The position numbers and the translations under genes were made by a program. A DNA stretch of 64,000 nt from CATOSP01 sp965205385 (GTDB lineage Bacteria; Chloroflexota; Dehalococcoidia; Lucifugimonadales; UBA3495), in contig CBDBGS010000007.1 in assembly GCA_965205385.1 (NCBI GenBank), forward strand, positions 1,064,227 to 1,128,226, in the 5' to 3' direction. Shown one piece after another: positions 25,405 to 34,200 of this stretch. The notes beneath the pieces are model-generated. The model was not told the origin of the DNA. It worked only from the letters and a program-made list of their open reading frames with translations, and did not search any database. The stretch's first letter is position 1; the number at the start of each line of letters is the position of its first letter.

Positions 25405-27112
25405 TTTAGCCCGAATCCACCGATGGGAGGCGTGAAGGCTGGACAAATTGGGATGAGGGAGCCTACAAGGGAGAAAGCCTGGGCTCCATTGGGACCGATG
25501 TGACAGGGCAGAGGGTTTTCAGTAGCCGCACCGGGCCTCGAGAGCGGTCTATGGAGGCTGGGAATCGCGTGATAGTGGGATCGGACGCAGCAGGGATGCA
25601 CTCGCGGACCGGGCGGACGCGAGTTTGGAGGCGTTGGGTCGGTTGCGGATAGCGCCGTCAGGCTGGGAGTGGGATGGCTCGCAGTCGGGCCAGGGCGAGA
25701 GTGGCCTGCTCAGCCCAGGGCCAGCCCTGGGGAAGATGCAAAGTGAGTCTGCGCGCCGAGCGGGTAAGCCGTCCGGCCATGGAGAAGAAGCGTCGTCTGA
25801 GGGTCTTGGTGGTCACCAGTTGCTCGCCCAGACCGATGCGCGCCGCCCAACGGGCCAGATTATGCGCCAGCACTTGGACGGCCAGCCAGGCGGCGTTGGC
25901 GGCGAAACGGCCTGACGGGAGATGATTGAGTCCCACGCCGTACTTGAGGTCTCGGATGGCATTTTCGACCTCGGCGTGGCGGCGATGGTCGGCCTCCAGC
26001 TCCAGGGTATCCCCGTCCCGGTCGGTGATGAAGCCGTGATAGCTGTAGCTGGCGAATAGGGCCAGCTGGGAACCGGGCGTGGGCTTCACCCGCCGGACGA
26101 TGAGCCGCACCGGCGCGGCATCGGGCTCACTCTGGAAGGGAGTGTAAGCGGTCTCGGCCACGTCGGCGGCGCCGTCCATCCAATAAGGGATGGGCGTCCA
26201 GTCCGCCTCGGGTATGGCTTCAATGAGATTGCGCAGGCTGGCACGCTGGCGGATGGTGATGGAGAAGCGGACCTTCGTCTTGCGACAGACGGCGACCACG
26301 GCGTGGGTGTAGAAGCCGCTGTCGGTCCGCACCGTGAGTTGCCCCTTGGCCCCAGCATGGCGCACCCGTCCCACGGTCTCCCGCAGGAAGTGGGCGGCGC
26401 CCCGAGCGGTGTTGGAGCGGCCCTCGCGCAGCCGGGACATCAGCACGTCTCCGGTGCCGGCGGCCACGGCCAGCAGCGGGTGATAGCCTCGCTTGCCAGT
26501 GTAGCCATGGTGTCGCGCCCCCTCCTTGGCCAGCCCGTAGGTCTCGCAGATGGTGGAGTCCAGGTCGATGGTCAGCGGCCCGTCGCCGGGTCCGGCGCCG
26601 GCGGCCCAGGCCCGGGCCAGCAGCTCCCGGCTCACCCGGTCCAGCTGGCGGACATGGCCCCACCGGAAGCTGCGCAGGAACAGAGTCCCCAGGGTGGAGG
26701 GCGCTTTGACCATGCACCCCAGCACCGAGGAGGTCCGCCCCGCACGCAGCGCATCGGCGTCGTCAATGCAGTCGCCGCCCGCCAGCGCCGAGGCCACCAG
26801 CGTCAGCATCTTGTCTCCCGCGTTCGCCCGCCCCGGCGCATCCCCGAGGTCGAGGTGACGGTCAACGAGTTCACGCAGGCCCACGCGCTGGGCCAGGGTG
26901 GCCGGAAGGAGCAGCCCGGCATTGTTGACCAGGCGGTGGTCGTCGAAGGCTATTTGGATGCGGTCGGGGTGCTCAAGTGGTAGCATCTGTTGCGTGCTCC
27001 TTGTATCTGGTCGGTTTCCTCTCTCGAAAACCATTATCCCAGATGCAAAGGAGCACTTTCTTACCCCTTCACCACGCCGCGACGCTCATCCCTTCGGTGG
27101 ATTGGGGTTTAG
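25405..27112 (-). mobile_element. IS1380-family element, copy 2
   Basis: TTTAG CCCGAATCCACCGATGGG at 25405 and CCTTCGGTGGATTGGGG TTTAG at 27112. Both TTTAG direct repeats are present. Nearly identical to copy 1, inverted. It lies within what looks like formerly chromosomal DNA. Confidence 0.88.
25658..26986 (-). CDS. IS1380-family transposase (copy 2)
   Basis: The protein has 442 residues from ATG 26986 (AAGGAGCACGCAACAG upstream). Same DDE landmarks as copy 1. It lacks copy 1's extra eight residues: STLGTLFLRSFRWGH is continuous, so this is the best candidate for an active copy that could mobilise the other ends in the window. Confidence 0.92.
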   Translation of the reverse strand: MLPLEHPDRIQIAFDDHRLVNNAGLLLPATLAQRVGLRELVDRHLDLGDAPGRANAGDKMLTLVASALAGGDCIDDADALRAGRTSSVLGCMVKAPSTLGTLFLRSFRWGHVRQLDRVSRELLARAWAAGAGPGDGPLTIDLDSTICETYGLAKEGARHHGYTGKRGYHPLLAVAAGTGDVLMSRLREGRSNTARGAAHFLRETVGRVRHAGAKGQLTVRTDSGFYTHAVVAVCRKTKVRFSITIRQRASLRNLIEAIPEADWTPIPYWMDGAADVAETAYTPFQSEPDAAPVRLIVRRVKPTPGSQLALFASYSYHGFITDRDGDTLELEADHRRHAEVENAIRDLKYGVGLNHLPSGRFAANAAWLAVQVLAHNLARWAARIGLGEQLVTTKTLRRRFFSMAGRLTRSARRLTLHLPQGWPWAEQATLALARLRAIPLPA

Positions 27113-27131
27113 ACCGATAATTCGCGGCGGC

Positions 27132-27476
27132 CTACACCACTCCCGATTCCGCCAGGTAACCCAACTCCGTCCTTTGAAGCCCCAGTTCCCCGCAGTAAAT
27201 CTCCTCGTTGTGCTCCCCGATCAAGGGGGCCCGTCTTGATATTCGCCAGGGTGAGCCGTTGTATATACCGGCGGGACCGGGGTATTTGAAGCTCCGGTCC
27301 AGCTCAGGATGGGGAACCTCCACCCAAAAGCCGCGATCATTCAGGTGGCCCTCATCCACCAGTTCATCGGGCGCCCGAATCGATCCCCAGTTGAGCCCCC
27401 GCTCCTGGGCGCCATAGGCCATCTCATCCCGGGTCAAATGTGCGGCAAAGTTGCCTACCATCTCGGTGATGTGGGC
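27132..27476 (-). pseudogene. CaiB/BaiF CoA-transferase, C-terminal fragment
   Basis: TRDEMAYGAQERGLNWGSIR, DELVDEGHLNDRGFWVEVPH and PLIGEHNEEIYCGELGLQRT are typical of the C-terminal end of family III CoA-transferases. The frame is closed upstream at ~27477, so only ~110 of ~400 residues remain. It is a chromosomal catabolic gene destroyed near the IS1380 copy. Confidence 0.85.
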
Positions 27477-27494
27477 TCATAGTTCCTCGTAGTT

Positions 27495-27526
27495 AAATTG
27501 CTGATAACGTTAGTTATCAGCAATTT
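27495..27526. terminator. perfect 14-bp hairpin
   Basis: AAATTGCTGATAAC, loop GTTA, GTTATCAGCAATTT. It lies 13 nt beyond the stop of the small reverse gene at 27539. The AT-rich stem with terminal A/T runs could act as a bidirectional terminator; a regulator site is also possible. Confidence 0.55.
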
Positions 27527-27538
27527 GGATTTGGGGCT

Positions 27539-27688
27539 TCAGGACGCCCGGCCTTTTTCGCCCTTCGATATGGTGTCGTTCACGATCGCACGCCGGTGGG
27601 GTTGTACGTCCAGCGTATTGCCGCAGTGACCGCAGCGCCCGCCGTACCTGTGGAATGCGTCCAGCAGCACGGCCTCTATTCCGGTCAT
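27539..27688 (-). CDS. small CxxC protein, 49 aa
   Basis: ATG 27688 follows GGAGGGGAA, a strong ribosome site. The peptide starts MTGIEAVLLDAFHRYGGRCG and has one CxxC (CGHC), like the start of a zinc-finger or HNH motif, but it stops after 49 codons. Either a genuine small zinc protein or a truncated HNH gene. Confidence 0.45.
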   Translation of the reverse strand: MTGIEAVLLDAFHRYGGRCGHCGNTLDVQPHRRAIVNDTISKGEKGRAS

Positions 27689-27712
27689 TTCCCCTCCATT
27701 CAATCAAACAAA

Positions 27713-27844
27713 TCATTCTCTATAGGGGTTGATTGATTCGCGGGGTTGCTCAGGAAGGGTGTACTGAATGGCCTTGGCCTTGCCCGAACGGACCAATTGC
27801 CCCTCCTCCAACAGGCCGGCTAACGCCTTGCTGACGTGGTGAAT
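27713..27844 (-). pseudogene. winged-helix fragment
   Basis: IHHVSKALAGLLEEGQLVRS, then GKAKAIQYTLPEQPRESINP, the end of a winged-helix DNA-binding domain. Only ~45 residues are convincing; beyond 27844 the frame becomes the shadow of the opposite-strand gene. Confidence 0.4.
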
Positions 27845-28108
27845 GGCGGAGAAGATAGGCCCATCACCGTTGGCGACGCCCCCACAGACCGGAACCACGA
27901 GCCCGTCCACGAGTTCCTGTTCATCGAGGGAGACCGGATAGTGGGACGGGTCTACGCGGACTGCCTGGTCTGCACCTGGAAAGCGGGGCGCCACCTCTAT
28001 CCCGCCGCGCTCCTGGCCTCGTGGTGTGGGAACGGCGGACAGCCCCTTGGACCGATGGAGTGCGTGATCGAGCGCCACCACAGGAGACGGCTGGAAAGAG
28101 AAGGTTGA
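27836..28108 (+). CDS. hypothetical protein, 90 aa
   Basis: Codons are strongly G/C-ending in this frame. The product includes HEFLFIEGDRIVGRVYADCL and YPAALLASWCGNGGQPLGPM. I do not recognise it. No convincing ribosome site precedes the ATG, so it may be the 3' part of a longer gene or a shadow. Confidence 0.35.
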   Translation: MVNGGEDRPITVGDAPTDRNHEPVHEFLFIEGDRIVGRVYADCLVCTWKAGRHLYPAALLASWCGNGGQPLGPMECVIERHHRRRLEREG

Positions 28109-28124
28109 GCCGCCGGGGTTCTCT

Positions 28125-28523
28125 TCACCGCGACTCCTCGGCCTCAGCCGCGAGGCGCTCAGCGTCGGCAACAAACCCGGCGCTCTGGTCTATGGTGGCA
28201 GCCACTTCCTCCACCGGCTCACAGTGACCGTCGTAGAAGCAGTCCGAGTGAAGCTCCTTCACGCAAATGGTGTAGTAGGCTCTCAGGGGCTGAAAGCGAG
28301 GGTCCTGGAACGCCAGGGAGCGGATCCCCGCAGTGGTCTGTGCCGGGGTGTTGGGCTCCTGCCCGGTCCTGGCCAGAATGAGAGCCTCAGTGGCGCTCTT
28401 CGTAGCGCACCAGGCCTTCTCTGCAGCGTCGCGGACGTCTCCATCGGCCAGGCGCGCCATGGCCTCCGCCTGCATGTGGCGGGCATCGTCAAACAGCTCG
28501 TTCACTCGCTCCGTGGCTGCCAT
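28125..28523 (-). CDS. HEPN-like protein, 132 aa
   Basis: MAATERVNELFDDARHMQAE, then RLADGDVRDAAEKAWCATKS and ATEALILARTG match the N-terminal helices of HEPN/PaREP1-type proteins. AYYTICVKELHSDCFYDGHC follows. I see no canonical RX4-6H. The start is conserved with the truncated relative at 63883 (VNFLFADARALYDDAIEMLD). Such proteins often pair with nucleotidyltransferases in toxin-antitoxin units, but no partner is adjacent. Complete and likely functional. Confidence 0.65.
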   Translation of the reverse strand: MAATERVNELFDDARHMQAEAMARLADGDVRDAAEKAWCATKSATEALILARTGQEPNTPAQTTAGIRSLAFQDPRFQPLRAYYTICVKELHSDCFYDGHCEPVEEVAATIDQSAGFVADAERLAAEAEESR

Positions 28524-28760
28524 TCTCCCGACCCACGTTTCGTGTTGCGCGCATTATAGCATCGGGGACCCTGCCCAACCCCCGCAGTGGTCGAGCACGG
28601 GAGGCCAGGCACCTGGGAAGCCATGGGTCACGAACACGTGGTTGCCGCCCTCGAACAGGACTGCTCCATCCTCCACCGCCTTCACACACCACCGACGCAG
28701 GCATGGCCATCCGGCCCCTCAGGGTGAGCCCGCTGGAACGGGGGTAAACCGGCTTGGGCG
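28524..28760. other. intergenic, no gene seen
   Basis: Holds the upstream region of the HEPN-like gene and debris before the exonuclease/Fic gene. A frame reading GHEHVVAALEQDCSILHRLH is possible protein debris. Confidence 0.3.
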
Positions 28761-28775
28761 GCCTGGGGAAGCGGT

Positions 28776-30074
28776 CGCCTTGAGATCGCCTGCGTCGACC
28801 GGGACGGAGGCGTGATCATCGACACCTCGGTGGACCCGGGGGGCCCGATATCCCGGGAGGCCACCCTGGTCCACGGGATCACGGACGCCGGCGTGCGGGG
28901 CAAGCCCGGCGTCCACCGGGTCATGGAGGAGCTGGAGCCGCTGCTGGAGCAGCACGGGCTGATCGCGTCCCACAACGTGCGTTTCACTCGCACGGCGCTG
29001 AACAGCTCCCTGGGCAGGGAGCGCATCGGCTTCCACCGGCCCATGACCATGTGCGCCATGAAGACCTACGCCGGGTTCCGGAGCGAGATGAACCCCGCCA
29101 CCGGCGAGCACGCATGGGCCAGCCTGGCCCAAATCGAACTGTTCGTCGACCCGGATCAGCAGGGGGATACCCACCGCCAGGAGAGGCGCCTCACCGGGCT
29201 ACTGGAAGCCCTCCCCTCCGAGGTCAACCGGGAGGTGGAGGCCGATGCCCTCGCCCGGGAGGTCCTGAGCGCCAGCGTGATTGAGGGAGAGATCCTGGAC
29301 CCTGATCAGGTGCGTTCATGTGTTGCCGCCAGGCTCGGCCTGGACGCCGGGAAGTCGCTCAGACCCATCCCCGCCGTGGAGGGGATCGTAAGCATCATGG
29401 TGGACGCCACGGCCCGGTACTGGGAAGGGCTGACCGAAGAACGCCTCCTGGGCTGGCACTCATGGCTCTTCCCGCAGGGGAGGAACGGCCTCCGGCGGGT
29501 CCGGGCCGGAGCCTGGCGCACCGGGCCGGAACGGGTCGTCTCGGGACACGTGGGACGGGAACGGGTCCACTTCGAGGGCCCGGAGCCGGGGCGGGTCCCG
29601 GGCGAGATGCGCGCCTTCCTGGAATGGTTCAACAGCCCGCCGGAGACCGACGGCGTGATCCGGGCCGCGACCGCCCAACTGTGGTTCTCCGCCGTGCACC
29701 CGTTCGAGGACAGCAACGGCCAAATCGCACGGGCCATCACCGACATGGCCCTGGCCCAGTCCCAAAACAGCCCAATGCGGCTCTACAGCATGTCGCACCG
29801 GATACTCCAGGAGAGGAACACCTACTGCCGCGACCTCGAGAGAGCCACCCTGGAAACCACGGAGACCTGCGACACCACCGCCTGGCTCAGCCGGTTCGCC
29901 AGGTGCTTCGGCCAGGCCATCGACGATGCCCTGGAGGCGCTGTCTGCCGGCCAGGCCATAGACGATGCCCTGGAGGCGCTGTCTGCCGCGCAGCAAAACT
30001 CCGTCCTGGTGGAACGGACCGGCCAGCCGCCCCTCAACCCCAGGCAGCTCCGGGCGCTGGAGCCGAGCCCCTGA
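28776..30074 (+). CDS. degenerate exonuclease fused to Fic domain
   Basis: The N-terminal ~110 residues resemble a DnaQ-like 3'-5' exonuclease (GRLEIACVDRDGGVIIDTSV; LVHGITDAGVRGKPGVHRVM; LLEQHGLIASHNVRFTRTAL). The Exo I Asp-x-Glu motif is missing; remnants of it (TGLGGLG) lie in another frame just upstream. From ~residue 150 it is a Fic protein of the DUF4172 plan (SASVIEGEILDPDQVRSCVA; GWHSWLFPQGRNGLRRVRAG). The Fic motif reads HPFEDSNGQIAR instead of HPFxDGNGRxxR, so AMP transfer may be weak or absent. The start (GTG 28812 or a frame beginning ~28740) is unsettled. Near the end a 39-bp unit is tandemly doubled. Confidence 0.6.
   Translation, partial: RLEIACVDRDGGVIIDTSVDPGGPISREATLVHGITDAGVRGKPGVHRVMEELEPLLEQHGLIASHNVRFTRTALNSSLGRERIGFHRPMTMCAMKTYAGFRSEMNPATGEHAWASLAQIELFVDPDQQGDTHRQERRLTGLLEALPSEVNREVEADALAREVLSASVIEGEILDPDQVRSCVAARLGLDAGKSLRPIPAVEGIVSIMVDATARYWEGLTEERLLGWHSWLFPQGRNGLRRVRAGAWRTGPERVVSGHVGRERVHFEGPEPGRVPGEMRAFLEWFNSPPETDGVIRAATAQLWFSAVHPFEDSNGQIARAITDMALAQSQNSPMRLYSMSHRILQERNTYCRDLERATLETTETCDTTAWLSRFARCFGQAIDDALEALSAGQAIDDALEALSAAQQNSVLVERTGQPPLNPRQLRALEPSP
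29909..29986 (+). repeat. 39-bp in-frame tandem duplication
   Basis: Two copies of GGCCAGGCCATMGACGATGC... encode GQAIDDALEALSA twice near the Fic C-terminus. The copies differ at one base. Other Fic proteins of this type have a single copy of this helix. Confidence 0.85.
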
Positions 30075-30156
30075 TCAGGTCCACCCGGGAAGAGGCGGAG
30101 GCCGGCACGGACTGGATGAACGGCATGGTGCGGACCATGCTCCTGGAGGAATCGCC

Positions 30157-32028
30157 CTAGAAGTCTGGCCGGAAAGTGGCGGGAGCCGGGTAAGCGGCTA
30201 TACTTGGGGTCAACAAGCGTAGCGAGGGCTGAGAATGCTGGGAGAGCGTTCGGACCAGAGGGGACTTTGGGAAGCGGACCGGCTGTACCTGGACCACGTG
30301 GGGCGGGAAAGCTTCTACGGCCTGTTGGCCTCGATGCGGGGCTGGCTGTTCCGGGACGCCGATTTCGCCGAGTTCTACTGCCCTGACAACGGCCGGGACA
30401 GCGTGCCGCCCAGCCTGCTGGCGACGGCGCTGCTGTTGCAGTCCCACGACAAGGTCAGCGACGCCGAGGCGAAGGCCCGGGCCGACTTTGACCTCCGGTG
30501 GAAAGTGGCGTTGGGGATTGAGGCAGAAGACCGGCCCTTCGCCAAGAGTACGCTGCAGGTGTTTCGCGCCCAGCTGATCCTGCACGACAAGGTTCTGGAG
30601 GTATTCGAGTCCAGTCTGAGACTGGCCCGGGAGTCGGGCTGCCTGAAAGGGCGCGGGATGCGGGTGGCATTGGACACGACCAACATCCTGGGGCGGGGCG
30701 CGGTCAAGGACACCTACAATCTATTGGCCGACGGGATCGTCAAATTGTTGCGGGCGCTGGCGGCGGTGGAGCAAGCTCCGGTCAGGGAATGGACCCAGGC
30801 CCGGGAATATAAGAGATACCTGGGCTCCAGCGTGAAGGGCGAGGCGGCCATCGACTGGGCCGACCGGCAGGCGCGGACGGCGCTGCTGGCCAAGATTGTG
30901 GCAGACGCGGACCGGCTGTTGGAGTTGTCGCGGCAGGCGCAGGGAGAGTTGCCGGAGGACGGTCAGGAGCGCCAGCGGATTGTGGCGGCGGCGGAACTGC
31001 TGGGGCAGTTGCTGCTCCAGGACGTGGAGCGCAAGAGCGGCGATGGCGACGGCGATGACGGAGTGAGCCTCAAGGACGGGGTGAGCCGGGACCGGATGAT
31101 GTCGGTGCATGACCCGGAGATGCGCCACGGCCACAAGAGCAGCAGCCGGCGGTTCGACGGACACAAGGCGGCGATTGTGGTGGACACCGACTCCCAGCTG
31201 ATTACCGCGGTGGAGGTATTGCCCGGCAACGCTCCCGACAACCTGGGGGCGCTGGAACTGGTGGAACAGAGTGAGGCCAACACCGGTGTGCCGGTGGAGG
31301 AGGCCATGGGCGACGCCGCTTACGGCGACGGCGGTACCCGTCAGACCTTCGCCGACGCGGGCCGCACTCTGATTGCCAGGGTGCCGGGCCGCCCGAACCG
31401 GTCTCACTTCCCCAAGGAGGACTTTCGGATTGACCTGGAGGCGGGTTCCTGCACCTGTCCGGCGGGGCAGGTTACCCGGACGATAGTTCCGGTAGGGCGG
31501 CGCACCGACCAAATGGGTCGAACTTACCGGTTGAAGGCCTTCCGATTCGACGCGGCGGTCTGTGGAGCATGCCCCCTGCGGTCCCAGCGCCTGGCGGCAA
31601 AACCGGGTACTGGACGGACGGTCCGGCTGCGCCCGCAGGAAGCTTTATTGCAGCAGGCCCGCGCACTGCAGCACAGCGAGGGTTTTACTGAGTATCGGCA
31701 ACGCCGCGTGGTGGTGGAGCGCCGGCTGGCACGGCTGGTCCAACTGGGAATCCGCCAGTCCCGCTACTTCGGCCGCATTAAAACCCGGTTCCAGTTGTAC
31801 CTGGCGGCCACGGTGGCCAACCTGACCCTGGCGGCCGCCAAGGCCGGGTTGACGGCCAACACCGCCGCCGGTCCCAGGGCCGGCAGCCCCCTGATTGCCG
31901 GTATCGTCAACTCCGCCGCCAATACCGGGGCCGCGTGGCTCGGGCAAATTCGGACCCTCACTTTGCTCGCGTCGGCCTCCCTGACTAAATCCTTCTTCCC
32001 GACAAGGGGTTTCCGGCCGGGTTTCTAG
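30157..32028 (+). mobile_element. IS1182-family element, copy 2 (full length)
   Basis: CTAGAAGTCTGGCCGGAAAG and, in reverse, CTAGAAACCCGGCCGGAAAC. Both ends lie on CTAG. The left CTAG supplies the stop codon of a short frame that follows the Fic gene. Confidence 0.9.
30235..32028 (+). CDS. IS1182-family transposase
   Basis: 597 residues. N-terminal domain (LGERSDQRGLWEADRLYLDH; CPDNGRDSVPPSLLATALLL), an intact ARADFDLRWKVALGIEAEDR block, then the DDE core (GRGMRVALDTTNILGRGAVK; AAIVVDTDSQLITAVEVLPG; MGDAAYGDGGTRQTFADAG), and a Cys-rich insertion (CTCPAGQ; CGACPLRSQ). The stop TAG is formed by the terminal CTAG. Full length for the family and unbroken, so possibly active and a source for mini-elements with the same ends. 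Confidence 0.92.
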   Translation: MLGERSDQRGLWEADRLYLDHVGRESFYGLLASMRGWLFRDADFAEFYCPDNGRDSVPPSLLATALLLQSHDKVSDAEAKARADFDLRWKVALGIEAEDRPFAKSTLQVFRAQLILHDKVLEVFESSLRLARESGCLKGRGMRVALDTTNILGRGAVKDTYNLLADGIVKLLRALAAVEQAPVREWTQAREYKRYLGSSVKGEAAIDWADRQARTALLAKIVADADRLLELSRQAQGELPEDGQERQRIVAAAELLGQLLLQDVERKSGDGDGDDGVSLKDGVSRDRMMSVHDPEMRHGHKSSSRRFDGHKAAIVVDTDSQLITAVEVLPGNAPDNLGALELVEQSEANTGVPVEEAMGDAAYGDGGTRQTFADAGRTLIARVPGRPNRSHFPKEDFRIDLEAGSCTCPAGQVTRTIVPVGRRTDQMGRTYRLKAFRFDAAVCGACPLRSQRLAAKPGTGRTVRLRPQEALLQQARALQHSEGFTEYRQRRVVVERRLARLVQLGIRQSRYFGRIKTRFQLYLAATVANLTLAAAKAGLTANTAAGPRAGSPLIAGIVNSAANTGAAWLGQIRTLTLLASASLTKSFFPTRGFRPGF

Positions 32029-32350
32029 GAGAGCGTCAACCCCACATGCCGGCTCGCACGCGGCGAGTGACGGCGAAGGCCGCACAGAATACAGGGCCAC
32101 CGGACATCACCCCCGCTCACCGGACGGAACGGCAAAATCCCCTGACATAAACCGCCCCAGGACCGCCCCCCAAGAGCCGCCGGAAGCCCCTCTCAAGAGC
32201 CGCCGGAAGCCCCCATCCGGGCCGAAAATCGGCAGCCCGGAGAAGGGCGCAGGGACCGTGCAGGACCGCCGCTCAGACCGGGGCGAAACCGGCCCGGAAA
32301 ACACCCGTTTAGGGGCCGAAAACCGGGAATTTTCAGGGCCGCCGGAATTC
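32029..32350. other. GC-rich intergenic with short tandem repeat
   Basis: Contains two copies of CAAGAGCCGCCGGAAGCCCC (32168-32210) and several CCGG-rich stretches. No gene is supported. Confidence 0.5.
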
Positions 32351-32600
32351 GATAAAAAATTACACAGGTATACGGCTAATTTAGCCTCAATTTCTTAGAC
32401 AAGGACCCCCCCTGTACCCCCCTCCCCGGCGGCCGGACACTTTTCTTACACACACGCCCTAGCTGAGCCGTATCTGCAAATCGTGCAGATGCTAACATCC
32501 GTTCGGAACGAACGTTCATTGCACAGAGCCGAGCGCGTAAACCCCACAACCCGTAGCTGGATACCCCCTCGCACTTTTTTTACACAGGTCGGTTTTTCGC
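32351..32600 (+). repeat. conserved noncoding module, copy 1
   Basis: Read on the + strand it has three unit repeats: AAAAAATTACACAGGTATAC, ACTTTTCTTACACACACGCC with CTAGCTGAGCCG, and CACTTTTTTTACACAGGTCGG. Between them are a C-tract, a CCGTTCGGAACGAACGTTCA block and an ACAACCCGTAGCTGGATACC block. The same order occurs in reverse at 45955-46207 and 50958-51204. Downstream lie short orphan genes. No coding frame is conserved between copies. Confidence 0.75.
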
Positions 32601-32966
32601 AGTCCGGCCATTTTTCGCCCCGCCCGGGGTCTCCGGCGCCCCCCTCAGGACCGGAAAACGCCGGGCAAAAAGGGCAAAAAAGCAGCCCTCCGGGCCTGCT
32701 TTCCGGGAGCCCTGGAGGCCGCCCCGCTGCCCCGCGGCAGCATGGGCGGAGACACCCCGGAAACGGGGCAAACCAGGGCCTCCGGCGGGCCGGAAAACAG
32801 GCCCGGAAAACAGGCCCAGAGACCACCCCAAACCACCCGAAACCACGGGAACCGGCAGCCCCGCCATATCGAAAACGCCGCCGAAAAAGCCGCCGAAAAT
32901 ACCGCGGCATCTCTCCGCCGAGACCCGCGCGGGAGAGCAAAAACCAAACGGAGAAGAACCGAAAAG

Positions 32967-33650
32967 ATGGGAACCGAAATCACCATCGCCCTGAAGCGCC
33001 TCAGCGACATCGAGACCGCGAGACTTATTGTGGACGAGTCTCCGCCGGACCCCCGCGCCGGCGGGAGCGCCATGACAACCATAGTGGCCTGGCGCCGCGA
33101 CCACAGAATGTCGGACACCGAAATCTACGGAACGAAACAGGAATTCAGGGAAAACGTCCTGGACCGGATGGAGAGAAACAGGACCGCCCGGCGCCCCAGG
33201 CCCGTGAGGGTCTACGAGCACGAGTCGCACGGGATGGTCAGGGACCTCATGGACGCCGGCAGGAACAACCCCGGCGTGATCAGGCAGGTCCACACGCACG
33301 ACCACGGCAACGTCCTCCTGAACACCGAAGGGTCGCATGACCGCTGGGACTCACGCCACCTGGGATGGGTGTACATAACCTCCCGGCAGATGGGGAAATA
33401 CGGCTTCTCTCCGGAGGAGGCGATGAAGACCATGAACGCGGAACTGGAGGAGCTCGAGAACTACGCCAACGGAACGGTCTACGCCGTGCTGCTGGAGAGG
33501 ACCGGGCAGGACAACGAACTCACCGGAAACATCCACCCCAGCAGGGGGAACAGCATCGACGACGACCTCCTCGACGAGGCGCTCCGCGGCATGGACCTCA
33601 GCCCGGACGAGCGGAGCCGCGCCGCCCAGGCCGTCTGGGAATGGCTGTGA
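32967..33650 (+). CDS. hypothetical protein, 227 aa
   Basis: ATG 32967 follows GGAGAAGAACCGAAAAG; the open frame upstream is GC-rich debris. Blocks include GTEITIALKRLSDIETARLI, RRDHRMSDTEIYGTKQEFRE and SPEEAMKTMNAELEELENYA. I do not recognise a family. It is hydrophilic and charged, without membrane segments. The end overlaps the next small gene (ATGGCTGTGA), so they are cotranslated. It lies downstream of conserved module copy 1. Confidence 0.6.
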   Translation: MGTEITIALKRLSDIETARLIVDESPPDPRAGGSAMTTIVAWRRDHRMSDTEIYGTKQEFRENVLDRMERNRTARRPRPVRVYEHESHGMVRDLMDAGRNNPGVIRQVHTHDHGNVLLNTEGSHDRWDSRHLGWVYITSRQMGKYGFSPEEAMKTMNAELEELENYANGTVYAVLLERTGQDNELTGNIHPSRGNSIDDDLLDEALRGMDLSPDERSRAAQAVWEWL

Positions 33651-33832
33651 CCCCGAGAAGACGGCCCGGCTACGGTCCGGGCGCCGGGGGCTCCCACACG
33701 CCCAGACGGGGCAGGGAAAAGAAGGACGCTCCCGCCAGCCCGCGGTTCGCCGACCAGCTCCGGGAGGAGGAATCGAACAGCCAGCAGCCGGCCCCGCCGG
33801 AGGGACGCTCCAGCGAGTCCTCAGACCAGTAG
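33641..33832 (+). CDS. small basic protein, 63 aa
   Basis: Its ATG lies inside the last codons of the preceding gene, suggesting coupled translation. MAVTPRRRPGYGPGAGGSHT, then a polar tail (FADQLREEESNSQQPAP). Low complexity and no family recognised. May be a real partner or chance. Confidence 0.4.
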   Translation: MAVTPRRRPGYGPGAGGSHTPRRGREKKDAPASPRFADQLREEESNSQQPAPPEGRSSESSDQ

Positions 33833-34200
33833 ACGAGGACGTTGTTGGTGAGTCCCGGCCCGAGGCCCAGCGGGCCGACCGGCCTTCCATCAGCCCCGGA
33901 GGGACCGGAACGCCCCCCACCAGGGAACCCCGCTCCCCGGGAGGTCCCCCACGGACCCGGGTCCACCGCGACCGGCCGCCAGCCGGCGCCGCACTCCTCC
34001 GGGATGGAACTTATGACGAAATAAAATCCGTCCCGTGCAAAAATGGGGCGCAACCGAGACCCTCCATGCACCCGGAGAGACACCGGGGCCCCGGGAATGG
34101 ACAAACTCCGCAAGACCCGCAAAACTGGAGCCGCCGCGGGACCCCAACCAGTCCGTCCTGGCAACAAGCAACCAACAGAGACAGGCTCAGGAGAAACGCA
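33833..34200. other. GC-rich intergenic, no gene seen
   Basis: Long frames exist on both strands because of GC skew, but none has a ribosome site or family resemblance. Confidence 0.4.

Noticed and set aside
32483..33340. long frame starting before the 227-aa gene
   Set aside because: It is out of frame with the better-supported gene that has a ribosome site at 32967, and its residues are Arg/Pro/Gly repeats.
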